From: an uncultured Sphingomonadaceae bacterium
Lineage (GTDB): Bacteria > Pseudomonadota > Alphaproteobacteria > Sphingomonadales > Sphingomonadaceae
DNA length: 64,000 bases
Assembly (NCBI GenBank): GCA_947489315.1
Contig: CANLCX010000005.1
Span: forward strand, 124,001 to 188,000
Reading direction: 5' to 3'
In this document: in pieces, positions 62,326 through 64,000 of the stretch
How positions within the stretch are numbered: the stretch's first letter is position 1
Layout: each line of letters begins with the position of its first letter
Translations under genes and position numbers: made by a program
Notes under the pieces: model-generated
What the model was told of the DNA's origin: nothing
Database searches by the model: none
Seen by the model: only the letters and a program-made list of their open reading frames with translations

Positions 62326-62840
62326 TGCATATCAAGGAAGAACAAGTCGAACGCCACGTTCTCGCGGTATTAGTCGACAATGAAGCCGGTATTTTGGCAC
62401 GGATCGCGGGTATGTTTACCGCGCGCGGCTATAATATCGAAAGCCTGACTGTGGCTGATATCAGTGCCGATCATGCGATTAGCCGGATCACCATTGCCAC
62501 CAACGGCCCACCCCATGTGATTGAACAGATTATTGCGCAGCTCGACCGGCTGGTGCCCGTCCACAGCGTCCGTGATCTGACCGAAGCAGGCCCCCATGTG
62601 CAACGGGAATTGGCGCTAGTCAAAGTTGCTGGCAAGGGCGAGAATCGTATCGAAGCGATGCGCCTAGCCGATGTCTACCGCGCACGTGTTGTTGATGCGA
62701 CCACCGAAAGTTTTGTGTTTGAGATTACCGGCGCGCCAGACAAAATTCAGACATTTGTCGGCCTAATGCGCGAAGTTGGTTTGGTTGAAGTTGGCCGGAC
62801 CGGCGTTGTCGCCATTGGCCGGGGACCGGATTCGGCATGA
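62325..62840 (+). CDS. ilvN: acetolactate synthase small (regulatory) subunit
   Basis: 171 residues, typical length. The N-terminal ACT domain reads HVLAVLVDNEAGILARIAGMFTARGYNIESLTV, with the NEAGxLxRxxGLF-type ligand site for valine feedback. RELALVKVAG and the C-terminal half (VGLMREVGLVEVGRTGVVAIGRG) are the IlvH/IlvN second domain. It activates IlvB and confers valine inhibition. Confidence 0.96.
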   Translation: MHIKEEQVERHVLAVLVDNEAGILARIAGMFTARGYNIESLTVADISADHAISRITIATNGPPHVIEQIIAQLDRLVPVHSVRDLTEAGPHVQRELALVKVAGKGENRIEAMRLADVYRARVVDATTESFVFEITGAPDKIQTFVGLMREVGLVEVGRTGVVAIGRGPDSA

Positions 62841-62925
62841 GCGATATGCTGCTCTTCATCCCAACTGAATCATAGTGCCCCGCATCAAAAACACCACACT
62901 GACAGCTCTAATCATTTGAATATAA

Positions 62926-63954
<1,029 letters not shown>

Positions 63955-64000
63955 GTCTGCAGCCATCGTGGCCGCGCCTGTGTTAGCTTTTCAAAAGCTA

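Overview
The window looks like a stretch of chromosome from an alphaproteobacterium, most likely a member of the Sphingomonadales (Sphingorhabdus/Parasphingorhabdus-like). The taxonomic call is inference. It rests on the ChpT phosphotransfer protein, the PspF-PspABC set, GatCAB, an RpoH-type sigma factor, low-complexity tails on ribosomal protein S16 and trigger factor, paired GFA-family proteins and the style of the intergenic palindromes. Base composition appears moderate and even. I see no integrase, transposase, phage gene or CRISPR array, so this is core genome with a few accessory-looking islets.

Layout. 1-4446 (minus): ETF-ubiquinone oxidoreductase, a TPR protein, ispE and a truncated N-formylglutamate amidohydrolase, tightly packed. 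4575-7132 (plus): a uracil-DNA-glycosylase-like protein coupled to a periplasmic lytic transglycosylase. 7181-9358 (minus): ahcY, preceded by a perfect 26-bp palindrome (candidate SahR-type operator), and a YqgE/AlgH protein. 9474-15995: a peroxiredoxin (plus), then an M2 metallopeptidase, a coupled GFA-GFA-hydrolase group, an HCCA-isomerase-like protein and a TIM-barrel-like secreted protein (minus). 16082-21665 (minus): asd, then ffh, rpsP, rimM, trmD and rplS with two small membrane proteins inserted between rimM and trmD. 21944-27319 (plus): a GGDEF-EAL protein, then dapF-mtaB-ftsY-yciB coupled by short overlaps. 27375-30143: sodB (minus), a PuuD-type membrane protein (plus) and an acyltransferase (minus).

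30247-35182 is the most interesting region. A pspF activator diverges from a sigma-54 promoter that drives a 60-residue membrane protein, pspA, pspB and pspC. These are followed by SEVEN consecutive small genes, each encoding one N-terminal membrane helix and a cytoplasmic coiled coil that ends in a shared motif (roughly LKxRVxVLERIxTD...L..EIExLR). The same motif is recognisable at the end of PspC and, more weakly, in PspB. This reads as a PspB/PspC-tail family amplified into an 11-gene envelope-stress operon.

35250-43001: sufE, a J-domain protein, RNase P RNA (its promoter overlapping the end of the amidase gene upstream), an amidase, chpT, a JAMM metalloprotease-like protein, an RluA-family pseudouridine synthase, rpoH and mtgA. 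Next come an HxlR regulator divergent from a small tautomerase, with an 11-bp-phased array of GTAG/CTAC half-sites between them, and a third GFA protein. 43093-50425 (minus): gatC-gatA-gatB, tRNA-Leu(UAG) and tig-clpP-clpX; trigger factor carries a histone-H1-like Lys/Ala/Pro tail. 50556-54385 (plus): a DUF3089 hydrolase, ruvX, pyrB and a dihydroorotase homologue that has lost its metal-binding His pair (PyrC'-like). 54420-58620: two SPOR proteins flank a ParA / ribbon-helix-helix pair. 58640-63954: serB divergent from and overlapping miaA, then ilvB-ilvN-ilvC.

Many start codons were moved downstream from the longest open frame. The reason was usually a 4-base ATGA/TAATG overlap with the previous gene, a clear Shine-Dalgarno sequence, or a signal peptide or family N-terminus that begins there.
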